A DNA stretch of 64,000 nucleotides from Bacillota bacterium (GTDB lineage: Bacteria > Bacillota > Clostridia > Lachnospirales > Lachnospiraceae): contig JAEZKU010000024.1 of assembly GCA_023436065.1 (NCBI GenBank), forward strand, positions 372,001 through 436,000, in the 5' to 3' direction. Position 1 is the first letter of the stretch. Each line of letters opens with the position of its first letter. The notes under the pieces are model-generated. The model saw only the letters and a program-made list of their open reading frames with translations. It was not told where the DNA came from and made no database searches. Shown here one piece after another: positions 8,394-17,378 of this stretch. The position numbers were made by a program, and so were the translations under genes.

Positions 8394-9167
8394 ATGTTTG
8401 CGATTGAAAGAATAAAAATCATAAAGAACCATCTGTTGAAGGAGCAAAAAGTATCGGTTGCAAAATTAAGTGAACTGCTTGATGTAACCGAAGTAACGAT
8501 CCGTCGTGACCTTGAAAAGCTTGAAAGTGAGGGTTTCCTTAAGCGTACACATGGTGGAGCCGTATTGATGGATTATGTTGAAGAATCAGTATTGGGAGAG
8601 AACGAAGAAAGCAAGGATTTTTTTCTTTATCAGGAAATTGCCGATACTGCCTTCCATCTGGTCAATGACGGAGAGGCCATCATGCTGACGAATGGGACAG
8701 TGAATGCTTATATAGCGAAAGCATTATCCGATCACACCAACCTGACCATCGTCACCAACGACCTTGTGATCGCTTCTGCCTTCTCTCACTCTCCAGGTAA
8801 CAATCTGATCCTGCTCGGTGGAGACTTAGAAGAGAACGCAGTATTCGGTCAGCTGACAATAGATAATCTGAGGAACTTTTCTTTTGATCATATATTTATT
8901 GAAATTGATGGTTTTAATGAAACTGTCGGGATTACAGTATCAAGCACCAAAAAAGCCACCTTAATTCAACAAGCCATCAAACAGGCTGATTCTGTCACTA
9001 TGGTCTGCCTGTCCCGTTTTTTTGGTGTAAAATCTCTCTATCGTGTCGGAAACCTTAATATAACACATCGCGTACTTACAGACTCTAACCTGGAAGACAG
9101 ATACAAAAACTATATCTATAATCAAAACATACCGTTGTTTACTTCGATTGACGTATATGAAAATTAA
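8394..9167 (+). CDS. DeoR/GlpR-family transcriptional regulator
   Basis: A 257-residue regulator. The N-terminal DeoR helix-turn-helix at about residues 18-55 includes LSELLDVTEVTIRRDLEKLE and is followed by the family signature KRTHGGAVL. The C-terminal DeoRC sensor domain of the sugar-phosphate isomerase-like fold (TNGTVNAYIAKAL, LLGGDLEENAVFG) binds a phosphorylated sugar in known members. The C-terminal half is more diverged than usual. I start at the ATG with AGGA eight bases upstream rather than the TTG 24 bases earlier, which has no ribosome site. It is divergent from the importer operon and is its probable repressor. Confidence 0.85.
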   Translation: MFAIERIKIIKNHLLKEQKVSVAKLSELLDVTEVTIRRDLEKLESEGFLKRTHGGAVLMDYVEESVLGENEESKDFFLYQEIADTAFHLVNDGEAIMLTNGTVNAYIAKALSDHTNLTIVTNDLVIASAFSHSPGNNLILLGGDLEENAVFGQLTIDNLRNFSFDHIFIEIDGFNETVGITVSSTKKATLIQQAIKQADSVTMVCLSRFFGVKSLYRVGNLNITHRVLTDSNLEDRYKNYIYNQNIPLFTSIDVYEN

Positions 9168-9204
9168 TTAAGAAGTATCTAAGCTTCTGCGTGGGGGGGT
9201 TATC

Positions 9205-10716
9205 ATGAATATTCCGTTACTTGAACTTAAGAATATCAATCTCACAGTATCGAATTTCAAGATCAACAACGTAAGCATCTCCCTGAATCCCGGAGAGGTT
9301 CACATGCTTATGGGTGAAAATGGTTCCGGCAAAAGCATGCTGATGGAAATGGTCTGCGGCATGCTGCAGCCTGATTCCGGGGAGATATATTTTGAAGGTC
9401 AATTGATCAAGCCAAAGAACATGTCCTTTTATTCTACCAACGAACTTATCTTTATCCAACAGCATTCAACCCTGTTGGAAAACATCAGTGTGGCAGAAAA
9501 TCTGTATTTTCACAATCTTCCTTATAAGAATAAATTACTGCGTTCTATAGATTTCGAAAAGCTAAATAAACAATTTATGGATTTGATTCAGGAATTTAAT
9601 CTGCCGATCGATATGACGGATAAAGTTAGTACGCTCGGGTTGGCTCAAAGGCAGATGATCGAATTCTGCAAGGCTTATATCTCCGATTCCAAAGTTGTCA
9701 TTCTGGATGAGCCCTCCGCTTCGCTCACCTCAAGCGAACGTGAAGTTCTATATAAGATTGTCAATCATATTAAGGCGCGTGGGGCCGGTATCTTCTATAT
9801 TACACATCGCATCGATGATACCATGAGAATTGGTGACAGGATATCGATCATAAATAATGGGACCTTAATCGGGACAAGAATAATCAAGGAGACTTCGGAA
9901 GCAGAGATCGTTCATCTTCTGATTGGATCGCATCTGAACGAACGATACCCGAAGATGATCATAAAAAAAGGAAAAACACTCCTATCAGTATCAAATCTTG
10001 GTTATGAAGATAAGCTGACCAATATCAGCTTTCAGCTTAGAGAAGGCGAGATTCTTGGTATTACCGGTCCCGCCGGATCAGGCAGGACACTGCTTGCCAA
10101 TTGTCTGTTCGGTGCTGTCAAATACAGCGGCCAGATCTGCATCAACAATAAACCGGTTCATTTAGCCAGCCCCCGGGAAGCAATTCGTAACGGGATCGCT
10201 CTTCTGCCGGAAAACCGATATGAGGATTCCATTTTCAGGGAACTTGATACCAATGAGAATGTAGCCTTCCCTTCTCTTCACCGCTTTTCAAGAAATCAGG
10301 TCATCAATTCTGATTATATGGAACAGGCAGTGCTGGATTATACAACGAAAATCAACATCCCCAGGTTCAAGAATCAGAGTATCCTGGCCTATAGCGAGGG
10401 TAGCCTCCAAAAAGCACTTTTCGCTAAATGGCTGATGAGTCTGGCTAAGATTTTTATATTGGACGAACCTACCCGCGGCATCGATCTCGCCAGCAAGATT
10501 GATATCTATAATTTTATTAATGATATGACCAAGAAGAAAGCCGGGATCATCTATATCTCCTCCGATATCGATGAAATCATGGGTGTTTGTGACCGTGTTG
10601 CAGTCCTGTCGGATAAGACCTTCATCTGTGACCTTTCAACCAGCAGAACCACTGTGGAAGAGATTACAGCATTACAGGTACGAAGCTCTGCGAACTCGAA
10701 CCTACAGCGCGGATGA
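9205..10716 (+). CDS. Orphan RbsA-like tandem ABC ATPase with altered second signature
   Basis: A 503-residue protein with two ABC domains as in sugar-importer ATPases. Domain 1 has GENGSGKS, LGLAQRQMIEF and VILDEPSAS. Domain 2 has GPAGSGRT and ILDEPTRGID, but the C-loop that should read LSGGNQQK is YSEGSLQK. In RbsA-type enzymes the domain 2 C-loop completes the competent ATP site with the domain 1 Walker A, so activity may be reduced or altered (inference). No permease or binding-protein gene lies on this strand; it follows the DeoR gene by 37 bases and a strong terminator follows it. It might serve the divergent importer or act as a regulator. Confidence 0.85.
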   Translation: MNIPLLELKNINLTVSNFKINNVSISLNPGEVHMLMGENGSGKSMLMEMVCGMLQPDSGEIYFEGQLIKPKNMSFYSTNELIFIQQHSTLLENISVAENLYFHNLPYKNKLLRSIDFEKLNKQFMDLIQEFNLPIDMTDKVSTLGLAQRQMIEFCKAYISDSKVVILDEPSASLTSSEREVLYKIVNHIKARGAGIFYITHRIDDTMRIGDRISIINNGTLIGTRIIKETSEAEIVHLLIGSHLNERYPKMIIKKGKTLLSVSNLGYEDKLTNISFQLREGEILGITGPAGSGRTLLANCLFGAVKYSGQICINNKPVHLASPREAIRNGIALLPENRYEDSIFRELDTNENVAFPSLHRFSRNQVINSDYMEQAVLDYTTKINIPRFKNQSILAYSEGSLQKALFAKWLMSLAKIFILDEPTRGIDLASKIDIYNFINDMTKKKAGIIYISSDIDEIMGVCDRVAVLSDKTFICDLSTSRTTVEEITALQVRSSANSNLQRG

Positions 10717-10760
10717 TACAGATATAGCATAAGACTTATATATAGTAGAAATCGGATAGA

Positions 10761-10806
10761 AAAGGGTTGTTTCAGTGTGATTACTCTTCTGAAACAACCC
10801 TTTTTA
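10761..10806 (+). terminator. Rho-independent terminator
   Basis: AAAGGGTTGTTTCAG pairs with CTGAAACAACCCTTT around a 13-base loop and is followed by a T-run. It ends the DeoR-ATPase transcript and, being symmetric, may also stop the converging alaA transcript. Confidence 0.88.
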
Positions 10807-10828
10807 TGCCATTTTTAAGTCCCTTGCT

Positions 10829-12052
10829 TTATTTTGTTCCCTTATAACCGCTTAAGAAGCATTCAAACTTATCCAGTGCTATCTTCAACTCTTCCAATCT
10901 CGGCAGATAGACAATCCTGAAGTGATCGGGTTCCCTCCAGTTAAAGCCCTTGCCATGTACCATCAATACATGTTGTTCCCGAAGAAAATCAAGGACGAAT
11001 TTCTCGTCATCCAGAATACGATATCTCTTGGTATCAATCTTAGGGAAGATGTAGAAGGCAGCCTTCGGTTTCACCGCTGTGATACCGGGGATACTGTTTA
11101 ATCGCTCAGTAATGTATTCTCTTTGTTCATAAATTCTTCCCCCCGGAAGCAGCAATTCATCTGCACTTTGATGTCCTCCAAGCGCAGTCTGTACAATCTG
11201 CTGTGCCGGAACATTGGAGCAAAGACGCATGGAAGAAAGCATGTTCAGTCCTTCGATATAGCCCTTAGCCTTGGATTTGTCGCCACTCAGACTCATCCAG
11301 CCCACACGAAAGCCTGCAATCCTGTGAGACTTGGACAATCCGTTCAGAGTTACCACAAACAGGTCCGGTGCCATCGAAGCAATTGAAACATGCTCTCTGC
11401 CATCCATAACCAGTCTGTCATAGATTTCATCAGCGAAGATGATCAGTCCATGCTCTCTGGCAAGCTCTACTATCTTCTCCAGTAATTCCTTCGGATAAAG
11501 TGCTCCGGTAGGATTATTGGGATTGATGACCACGATGCCTTTTGTCTTGTCGGTGATTTTCTTTCTCATATCCTCCAGATCAGGATTCCAATCCGACTGC
11601 TCATCACAGATGTAATGCACGACCTTACCGCCTGCCAGAGTTGCTGCTGCGGTCCATAAAGGATAATCCGGAGACGGAATCAGGATTTCATCCCCATCAT
11701 TTAAGAGTCCCTGCATGCACATCGTGATCAGCTCACTTACACCATTGCCGGTATAGATATCATTGATCCCGACATTCGGTATTCCCTTCAGCTGACAATA
11801 TTGCATGATTGCTTTCCGTGCTGAGAAAATGCCTTTTGAATCGGAATAGCCCTCTGAACTGGTCAGGTTAGACATCATATCATGAATAACCTCGGTCGGT
11901 GCCTCAAAGCCAAACGGGGCGGGATTTCCGATGTTCAGCTTCAGAATCCTGATTCCCTGTTCAATCATACGATCCGCCTCTTCCACTACCGGGCCTCTCA
12001 CATCATAACACACATTATCCAGCTTTCTGGATTTTTCGTACAATTTCATCAT
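10829..12052 (-). CDS. alaA: AlaA/AlaT-type alanine aminotransferase
   Basis: A 407-residue PLP-dependent class I/II aminotransferase that should interconvert pyruvate plus glutamate with alanine plus 2-oxoglutarate in the cytoplasm. It matches the E. coli AlaA pattern along its length, from LDNVCYDVRGPV at residues 11-22 and LNIGNPAPFGFEAP to INPNNPTGALY, with the PLP lysine in LNGLSKSHRIAGFR and the C-terminal DHFRIVYLPR. Length equals that of AlaA. It is transcribed alone behind a T-box leader whose likely specifier is an alanine codon, which supports a role in alanine synthesis. A valine or other branched-chain substrate cannot be excluded. Confidence 0.93.
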   Translation of the reverse strand: MMKLYEKSRKLDNVCYDVRGPVVEEADRMIEQGIRILKLNIGNPAPFGFEAPTEVIHDMMSNLTSSEGYSDSKGIFSARKAIMQYCQLKGIPNVGINDIYTGNGVSELITMCMQGLLNDGDEILIPSPDYPLWTAAATLAGGKVVHYICDEQSDWNPDLEDMRKKITDKTKGIVVINPNNPTGALYPKELLEKIVELAREHGLIIFADEIYDRLVMDGREHVSIASMAPDLFVVTLNGLSKSHRIAGFRVGWMSLSGDKSKAKGYIEGLNMLSSMRLCSNVPAQQIVQTALGGHQSADELLLPGGRIYEQREYITERLNSIPGITAVKPKAAFYIFPKIDTKRYRILDDEKFVLDFLREQHVLMVHGKGFNWREPDHFRIVYLPRLEELKIALDKFECFLSGYKGTK

Positions 12053-12160
12053 TTTTATTTCCCCCTTGAAATTTTATGAAATTATGGAGCAATTTTTACT
12101 TATGTCACATAATCTGCAATAAGAATTTTAATTCATAGACGTATTGTCCTCGTATGAAAT

Positions 12161-12480
12161 AAAAAGGCCCTAAGCTAAAATAATAGCTTAGGGCGAATGC
12201 ATCTCATCCGTGTTACCACCTAAATTCAGAGAATATGTTCTCTGCTCTCACTCAGTACTAATAAATATGCACATCGCATATTCGAATATAATACCGATTC
12301 CGATATAACGGTCAGAACCCGACGAAATCTACTGTTCATATCACAACTAGTATTTGATATGTGGTTCGGTTCGTAGCTCAGAAACTGCTTCCTCATCCTT
12401 TTCACGAGAATTTACACCAACCATTCCCTCTCTTGGCATCCGAAGATGAGTACTCCTTTTCGTCATCGCTTATTGGATGT
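12161..12480 (-). promoter_or_regulatory. T-box riboswitch leader, probably tRNA-Ala
   Basis: The transcript strand carries the T-box core AGGTGGTAACACGG (12209-12222), then the terminator GCCCTAAGCT...AGCTTAGGGC plus T-run (12161-12193). Upstream are stem I features: GATGACGAAAAGGAGTA near the 5' end, AGAGAGGG, GGTTGGTGTAAATTC, and a specifier-loop-like TGAGCTACG in which GCT (12375-12377) is an Ala codon. Uncharged tRNA should favour the antiterminator and raise expression of the aminotransferase gene. The T-box class is firm; the Ala assignment rests on my reading of the loop and on the downstream gene. Confidence 0.9.
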
Positions 12481-12481
12481 T

Positions 12482-12510
12482 ATGATAATACTTGACGGCT
12501 TATTTGTCAA
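12482..12510 (-). promoter_or_regulatory. SigA-type promoter of the T-box/alaA transcript
   Basis: TTGACA (12505-12510) and TATCAT (12482-12487) are separated by 17 bases on the minus strand, placing the transcription start a few bases before the T-box stem I. Confidence 0.75.
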
Positions 12511-12584
12511 GAATAATTTTAAGTTTATTTTGTCATTATTTTTCTATTGTATTTCTTATTTATTATTTTAGCAAATCTTTCTGT

Positions 12585-13583
12585 TTATTTATCCTCTTTC
12601 AGATAATTTAGAATCGCTTCCCGTTTCATCCTTGTAACCGGTTGATTGCCTGCAAGTTCCAAAGCCCATAATACAGCACCCGCAACAGGTTTACTCTCTA
12701 AAAGCACAGGTTTTACCCATATTCCGGTATATTGATAAATACAATCTACAAAATAAGATAAAAGCAACGGACACTTCGCCTTCGTCCAGACAGAGCCTGT
12801 CAATACCACCTCCGGAGCCGCCTGAAAGGATAGATTTCTGATACAACCGGCAACTGATTTCGCCTGCTGTCTGGCGATTTCCTGCACTGTCTCAACAGCC
12901 ACTTCATCTCCCGAATTAGCAGCATCATATAGAATTGTGATCAGCTCCTTATCCCAATCCCGTCTTGTATAAAATTCCTCACTGATCACGCGGTATAATT
13001 CCTTCCGATCCTTTAGCCCGAACAGCTGCATGACCCGCTCAGTGAGAATTGTCTTAACTCCGCAGCGGTAATAATAATCATACGCTGCCCTTACAGTAAG
13101 TGCTGCAATGATAAAGCCTCCTGCATAGTCTCCTGTTGCGATGCCGATCCCTCCCACCTGAAGGATTTCGCCGGCATCATCGATACCGGTCACAACAGAG
13201 CCGGTACCATTGATGGAACAGATGCCGACTCCGGATGGACACCCCGCTTTTATGCCTAGTATGGAATCATTGGATACCACAAATTTCTGAAACCCGGCCT
13301 TCTCCACAATCTTACTCATGACATCCTTCTGAGCAGGTGTATCCACTCCCGCCATACCGAATACCGCTGCCGCAATATTCGCTGCTTTTATGTTATTCTT
13401 CTTAAGCAGATAATCCAGATCGCTAAGAAGCTCCTCTTCCACCTCTCCAAAACCACCACTCAGCGCCTCATGACTTCTGCTTCCTGTACGTAGTGAATCT
13501 ACAAATTCTCCTTCCACAGTAAGGATAAGATAATCCGTCTTCGTCCCTCCGCCATCGACTCCGATGATATATTCCTTATTCAT
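12585..13583 (-). CDS. BadF/BadG-type sugar kinase (N-acetylglucosamine kinase-like)
   Basis: A 332-residue ASKHA-fold kinase. The phosphate-1 motif VDGGGTKTDYLI is at about residues 9-20, phosphate-2-like SINGTGSVVTG at about 138-148 and adenosine-motif-like VVLTGSVW near 264. Bacterial members of this family mostly phosphorylate amino sugars or other monosaccharides with ATP. It is the last gene of a LacI-GH4-kinase operon, 27 bases after the GH4 gene, with GGAGGAG before the ATG. A logical role is to phosphorylate the non-phosphorylated sugar released by the GH4 enzyme (inference). Substrate could be GlcNAc or glucose. Confidence 0.85.
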   Translation of the reverse strand: MNKEYIIGVDGGGTKTDYLILTVEGEFVDSLRTGSRSHEALSGGFGEVEEELLSDLDYLLKKNNIKAANIAAAVFGMAGVDTPAQKDVMSKIVEKAGFQKFVVSNDSILGIKAGCPSGVGICSINGTGSVVTGIDDAGEILQVGGIGIATGDYAGGFIIAALTVRAAYDYYYRCGVKTILTERVMQLFGLKDRKELYRVISEEFYTRRDWDKELITILYDAANSGDEVAVETVQEIARQQAKSVAGCIRNLSFQAAPEVVLTGSVWTKAKCPLLLSYFVDCIYQYTGIWVKPVLLESKPVAGAVLWALELAGNQPVTRMKREAILNYLKEDK

Positions 13584-13610
13584 ATACTCCTCCGTTTCTG
13601 AGATTTTCGA

Positions 13611-14894
13611 TTATCGGTTAAACTGCGGAAGATACTCTTTGTGCGCCTGCTTCATCTCCTCATAGCAAAGCTTGGCCTTATGATAATCTCCAACCAGAGG
13701 ATGAATGAGCAGTGCTCTCATCGCTTCTTCATCGTCACCATTGACAGCGGCATTCACAGTATGCCGCTCATACGCTTTTACAGTACGCATCAGTTCCATC
13801 ACATGCCGGTTATAAAAGTTTCTTACAGGAATGGGATATGCACCGGATCTTCCAATCACCGAAGGAATTTCCACGGTATCCCCATCCTCCAGGAATTCCA
13901 GGGCGCCTTGATTTCTGACATTGACGACATGGACCTCCTGCTTATCATTATAGATTGCATCAACCAATGAAATTGCTGCCTCGGAATACCGGGCGCCACC
14001 GCGCTTCTCCAGTTCCTTTGGCTTATCCTTCAACTCCTCCTGCTGATAGAGCGCAAGCAGCTGCTCTTCAATCTCCATGCAGATCTCACCACGGCATTTT
14101 TCTTCTTCCAGCAGATGCTTCAGCTTATCATCGCGATAATAATAATATTCCAGATAGGAGGAGGGTATCGCCCCAATCGTCTTAATCAGTTCTGTACTAA
14201 AGCCCTGCAACGGAATATTCTTCATCCCCTGTCCTTGTAAACCACGCTCCAGTACCTCAGAAAGCAATTCCCGATTTTCTTTTCTAATCCCGGTTATAAA
14301 ACTTAGATGATTCAATCCTATGTATTGTATATCCATTTCTTTCTCACCAAGTGCCTGCTCCACCTCGGCAAACATATTGATCGGAACATTACATAGGCCT
14401 AAGGTTTTTATCGCTGTATGCTTCTGCAAGGCTTCTGCCACGATTCCGGAAGGATTGGAGAAATTAATCAACCAGGCATCAGGGCATAACCGTTCCATCT
14501 CCTTTGTGATTTGAATCATGACCGGAATGGTACGCAAAGCCTTGAAAAATCCCCCGATCCCCGTGGTCTCCTGACCGATCAGCCCATACTTAAGCGGTAA
14601 TTTTTCATCCAGTACCCTACAGGGCAGCTTACCGACCCTGATCTGTGAGAGAACGAAATCTGCTCCGACTAAAGCAGGCTCCAGCTCCAGTGTCAGTGAA
14701 AACTCTATACTCAATCCTGCTTTCTCAATCATTCTTCGGCATAATCCGCCGACGATCTCAAGCTTTGGTTTATCGATGTCCATCAGCACCAACTCAGTAA
14801 CAGGCAGTGATGAGCTTCTTCGAATGATTCCTTCAATCAGTTCCGGTGTATAGGTGCTACCTGCACCAATAATCGCAATTTTTAATTTATGCAT
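13611..14894 (-). CDS. GH4 6-phospho-beta-glycosidase
   Basis: A 427-residue NAD- and Mn-dependent glycosidase. The Rossmann motif IIGAGSTYTPEL is at residues 8-19, GQETTGIGGFFKAL at 108-121, the metal ligands are probably Cys168 in GLCNVP and His196 in LNHLSF, and ARYSEAAISLVDAI holds the catalytic Tyr. These agree with the LicH/BglT group acting on 6-phospho-beta-glucosides such as cellobiose 6-phosphate. It overlaps the LacI gene upstream by eight bases. No PTS gene is in the window, so the phosphorylated disaccharide must be made elsewhere, or the substrate differs from the family norm. Confidence 0.92.
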   Translation of the reverse strand: MHKLKIAIIGAGSTYTPELIEGIIRRSSSLPVTELVLMDIDKPKLEIVGGLCRRMIEKAGLSIEFSLTLELEPALVGADFVLSQIRVGKLPCRVLDEKLPLKYGLIGQETTGIGGFFKALRTIPVMIQITKEMERLCPDAWLINFSNPSGIVAEALQKHTAIKTLGLCNVPINMFAEVEQALGEKEMDIQYIGLNHLSFITGIRKENRELLSEVLERGLQGQGMKNIPLQGFSTELIKTIGAIPSSYLEYYYYRDDKLKHLLEEEKCRGEICMEIEEQLLALYQQEELKDKPKELEKRGGARYSEAAISLVDAIYNDKQEVHVVNVRNQGALEFLEDGDTVEIPSVIGRSGAYPIPVRNFYNRHVMELMRTVKAYERHTVNAAVNGDDEEAMRALLIHPLVGDYHKAKLCYEEMKQAHKEYLPQFNR

Positions 14895-15903
14895 CGTTTC
14901 TCTCCTTTTCCTTATGATATTTGGCAGTGGACTCCTTTACGGACAATCTCGGGTGGTACTTCATCGCATAGGATGTATTCCCTTGCCCTTCAATGCTTAA
15001 GAGCAGCTGTTCCACCGCATACTGTGCCATCTCCTCGGCCGGTTGCTGCACAGAGGTAATTCCGGGAAAGTAATGACTGGCCAGTTGACTGTCATCATAG
15101 CCGACTACCGAGATATCCTTAGGTACCTTTAGCCCGAGATCCTTGATTGCATTAATCGCACCTACAGCAATATGATCATCAAAGGCAAATACCGCACTGG
15201 GTAAGGTTCCTGCTTCATTCCATTCCATGATTGCCCGGTAGCCTGTCGGCTGATCATATTCTCCATGAAAGGTTGCATAGGGTTGAAGGATTGCCTCCGA
15301 TAAAGCCTTATGCGCACCCAATTGTCGCTCCATCATGGATAAACTTCCTTCTTCCGCACCGATCAGACCAATTCTTGTATGTCCGAGCTCAATCAGATGT
15401 TTGACTGCCATATAGCCTCCGGCTATATTATCGGAATGAACTGAGGCAATTCCTTCATTCATGGTCTGATTATCAATGACAACAAAGGGTATCTTCTTTG
15501 AATTGAAAATATCGATAAAATATTTCTCTCTGTTAGGTACCAAAAGGATCGCCCCATCCACACGATTCTGGCTTAAGAAAGCCGTATTCGTCTGCTGCCC
15601 GTCCTCGTCACATACAGTGAGTGTAAGCAGGTATCCTCTGCTTAACAGCTGTTCATTAATCACTTTCACAATGCTGTTGAAAAAATCGTCTCCCAGATTA
15701 GTGATAAACATTGCTATGACAAAGGTTTTGCCTGTGGCCAGAGTTCTAGCCGCTGCACTTGGGATATACCCGAGTTCTTCAATCGCCTCCAGAACCTTTC
15801 TCCGATTGGCCTCCCTGACATTAGGTGAATTGCTAATCACGCGTGATACTGTGACATAGGACAACCCGCTCTTCTTCACAACATCTTCAATTGTAACCTT
15901 CAT
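14887..15903 (-). CDS. LacI-family transcriptional regulator
   Basis: A 338-residue repressor. The N-terminal LacI helix-turn-helix begins with TIEDVVKKSGLSYVTVSRVI, followed by the hinge ELGYIPSAAARTLATG, then a periplasmic-binding-protein-like effector domain (FDDHIAVGAINAIKDLG, SVVGYDDSQLASHY). It is first in the operon with the GH4 enzyme and kinase and probably controls its own transcript in response to a sugar or sugar phosphate. A ribosome site GGAAGGAAG precedes the ATG. Confidence 0.93.
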   Translation of the reverse strand: MKVTIEDVVKKSGLSYVTVSRVISNSPNVREANRRKVLEAIEELGYIPSAAARTLATGKTFVIAMFITNLGDDFFNSIVKVINEQLLSRGYLLTLTVCDEDGQQTNTAFLSQNRVDGAILLVPNREKYFIDIFNSKKIPFVVIDNQTMNEGIASVHSDNIAGGYMAVKHLIELGHTRIGLIGAEEGSLSMMERQLGAHKALSEAILQPYATFHGEYDQPTGYRAIMEWNEAGTLPSAVFAFDDHIAVGAINAIKDLGLKVPKDISVVGYDDSQLASHYFPGITSVQQPAEEMAQYAVEQLLLSIEGQGNTSYAMKYHPRLSVKESTAKYHKEKERNDA

Positions 15904-16025
15904 ACCTGCTTCCTTCCTGCCTTTGATTTTGCCCTACAAAACTTTACAAGATATTTCATACTCTGACACAGTTCGTATGAATTTAATTTAAATAGTATAT
16001 GCGTATATATTTATTGATTGGCACT

Positions 16026-16055
16026 ATTATACTATATGAATGACCAGGATGTCAA
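16026..16055 (-). promoter_or_regulatory. Consensus promoter of the lacI-GH4-kinase operon
   Basis: On the minus strand TTGACA (16050-16055) and TATAAT (16026-16031), both perfect, are 18 bases apart. An AT-rich, partly symmetric stretch near 15995-16012 (core GTATATGCGTATATA) follows the start site and could be the LacI operator. The rest of the 428-base gap 15904-16331 is AT-rich and I see no gene in it. Confidence 0.8.
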
Positions 16056-16331
16056 CATCACCTGACGTATAATAGTTTGTTAATCCTCAGTAATTAGCGA
16101 CTAATTTGTCTTATCAAGAATGTTGCGAGTAATCAAATCATTAAATTCAAATAGCAGGTAGTCAAGAAATCTAAATATATACGTTTTAATTTTTAAATAT
16201 AATTTTATATTTTATCAGTAATTCATCACTCTATTTTTCGACATTATCATACACATTTAGTCTTCATATGAATATTATGGTATTGGGTAAAGAAATAATC
16301 CCAATATCAATTTATTAAAGGAGATGACATA

Positions 16332-17144
16332 ATGGACGCATATAAATCAAATCACTCGGATGGAATAAATACCTCCAACCCATTTGATTCATGCAAAGAA
16401 CACGAGTGCAGCGCTTCTGTACTCAGTGCAGATACTCTGCCCAAAGCAGAAAACTATCCTTGGTGGGGTGGTAATTTTAAGGTTCCCAAGGTCCTTTCAG
16501 AATTTGTAATCCAGATAGATTCAGAATCAAGAATCAGACTGAATGAGCCTGCATATGAGATAAAGAGAATTGAAAAGCAGGTGTTTTTAACACAGTGTAG
16601 ATATATACCTCCTACCAATAAGGTGTTTATAGAAGGCTATATTAGAAAGAATATTGAATATGCAGCAAAGACCTGCACAAGAAATCACGCTATAGCCGGT
16701 TCTATCAAAGATACAACTGTTCACGTTCCTTTTAAAACCTATACAAAAGTAGATTTTTGTGTTAAACCATATATCGTTCCGAATCCGCCCGCTATGGTGG
16801 CAAGATATTTTGATGAAAAGAGAATGGGAAAGGACATCAGAGAAGCAGACAGATCTAATATTGAGATCTTCAACGAGCCTGTATTCTGTGAATTAGAATG
16901 GTCAGCCATCTATGATGCAGATATCGATAATAAAGGAAAGCCGATTGATGCACTGTTGAACGAGGAAGAATTCCAGGAGTTCACCGATAAGTCCGTAGTC
17001 TACCTTTGCATTAAACTGCTTCAGAAGCAGCAGGTATACTTGCCTGAGCATGTTACACCTCATAAGGAAGAATGTAAAGAAATGCCTTATCCGATGAATA
17101 CAGCATGGGACACCCCGATGAATAACCTTCCGGATAAAAAGTAA
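16332..17144 (+). CDS. SPOCS-like (DUF3794-type) putative sporulation protein
   Basis: A 270-residue protein without signal peptide or membrane segment. Residues about 90-160 contain the pattern VFIEGYIRKNIEYA followed by a cysteine pair region and VPFKTYTKVDF, which resembles the SPOCS (DUF3794) domain of clostridial spore coat or exosporium proteins. It is cysteine-rich (for example DSCKEHECSA near residue 21). AAAGGAGATGACAT precedes the ATG, and it is monocistronic with its own terminator. The family call is by motif memory only; a role in the spore surface is inferred. Confidence 0.55.
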   Translation: MDAYKSNHSDGINTSNPFDSCKEHECSASVLSADTLPKAENYPWWGGNFKVPKVLSEFVIQIDSESRIRLNEPAYEIKRIEKQVFLTQCRYIPPTNKVFIEGYIRKNIEYAAKTCTRNHAIAGSIKDTTVHVPFKTYTKVDFCVKPYIVPNPPAMVARYFDEKRMGKDIREADRSNIEIFNEPVFCELEWSAIYDADIDNKGKPIDALLNEEEFQEFTDKSVVYLCIKLLQKQQVYLPEHVTPHKEECKEMPYPMNTAWDTPMNNLPDKK

Positions 17145-17167
17145 ATAAATAAGAAGAACAATTCAGG

Positions 17168-17200
17168 CCCAGGCTGGTGAAATCCAGCCTGGGTCCTTCT
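17168..17200 (+). terminator. Rho-independent terminator
   Basis: CCCAGGCTGG and CCAGCCTGGG form a perfect ten-base stem with a six-base loop, followed by a T-rich tail, 23 bases after the SPOCS-like gene. Confidence 0.85.
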
Positions 17201-17378
17201 TATATATGTAAATTATTTTCTTTTCTGAAAATAAAACCCATTTGAAATCGTTCATAAGTAGGAGGGAGCATAATACAAGAATAATTCATAATCATTTTTA
17301 ATCCTATATTAATGATATAAATCAATTATTTTACTATAATTACCCAATGTTAGAATTATAAAAGAAGGAAGTGTTGCT

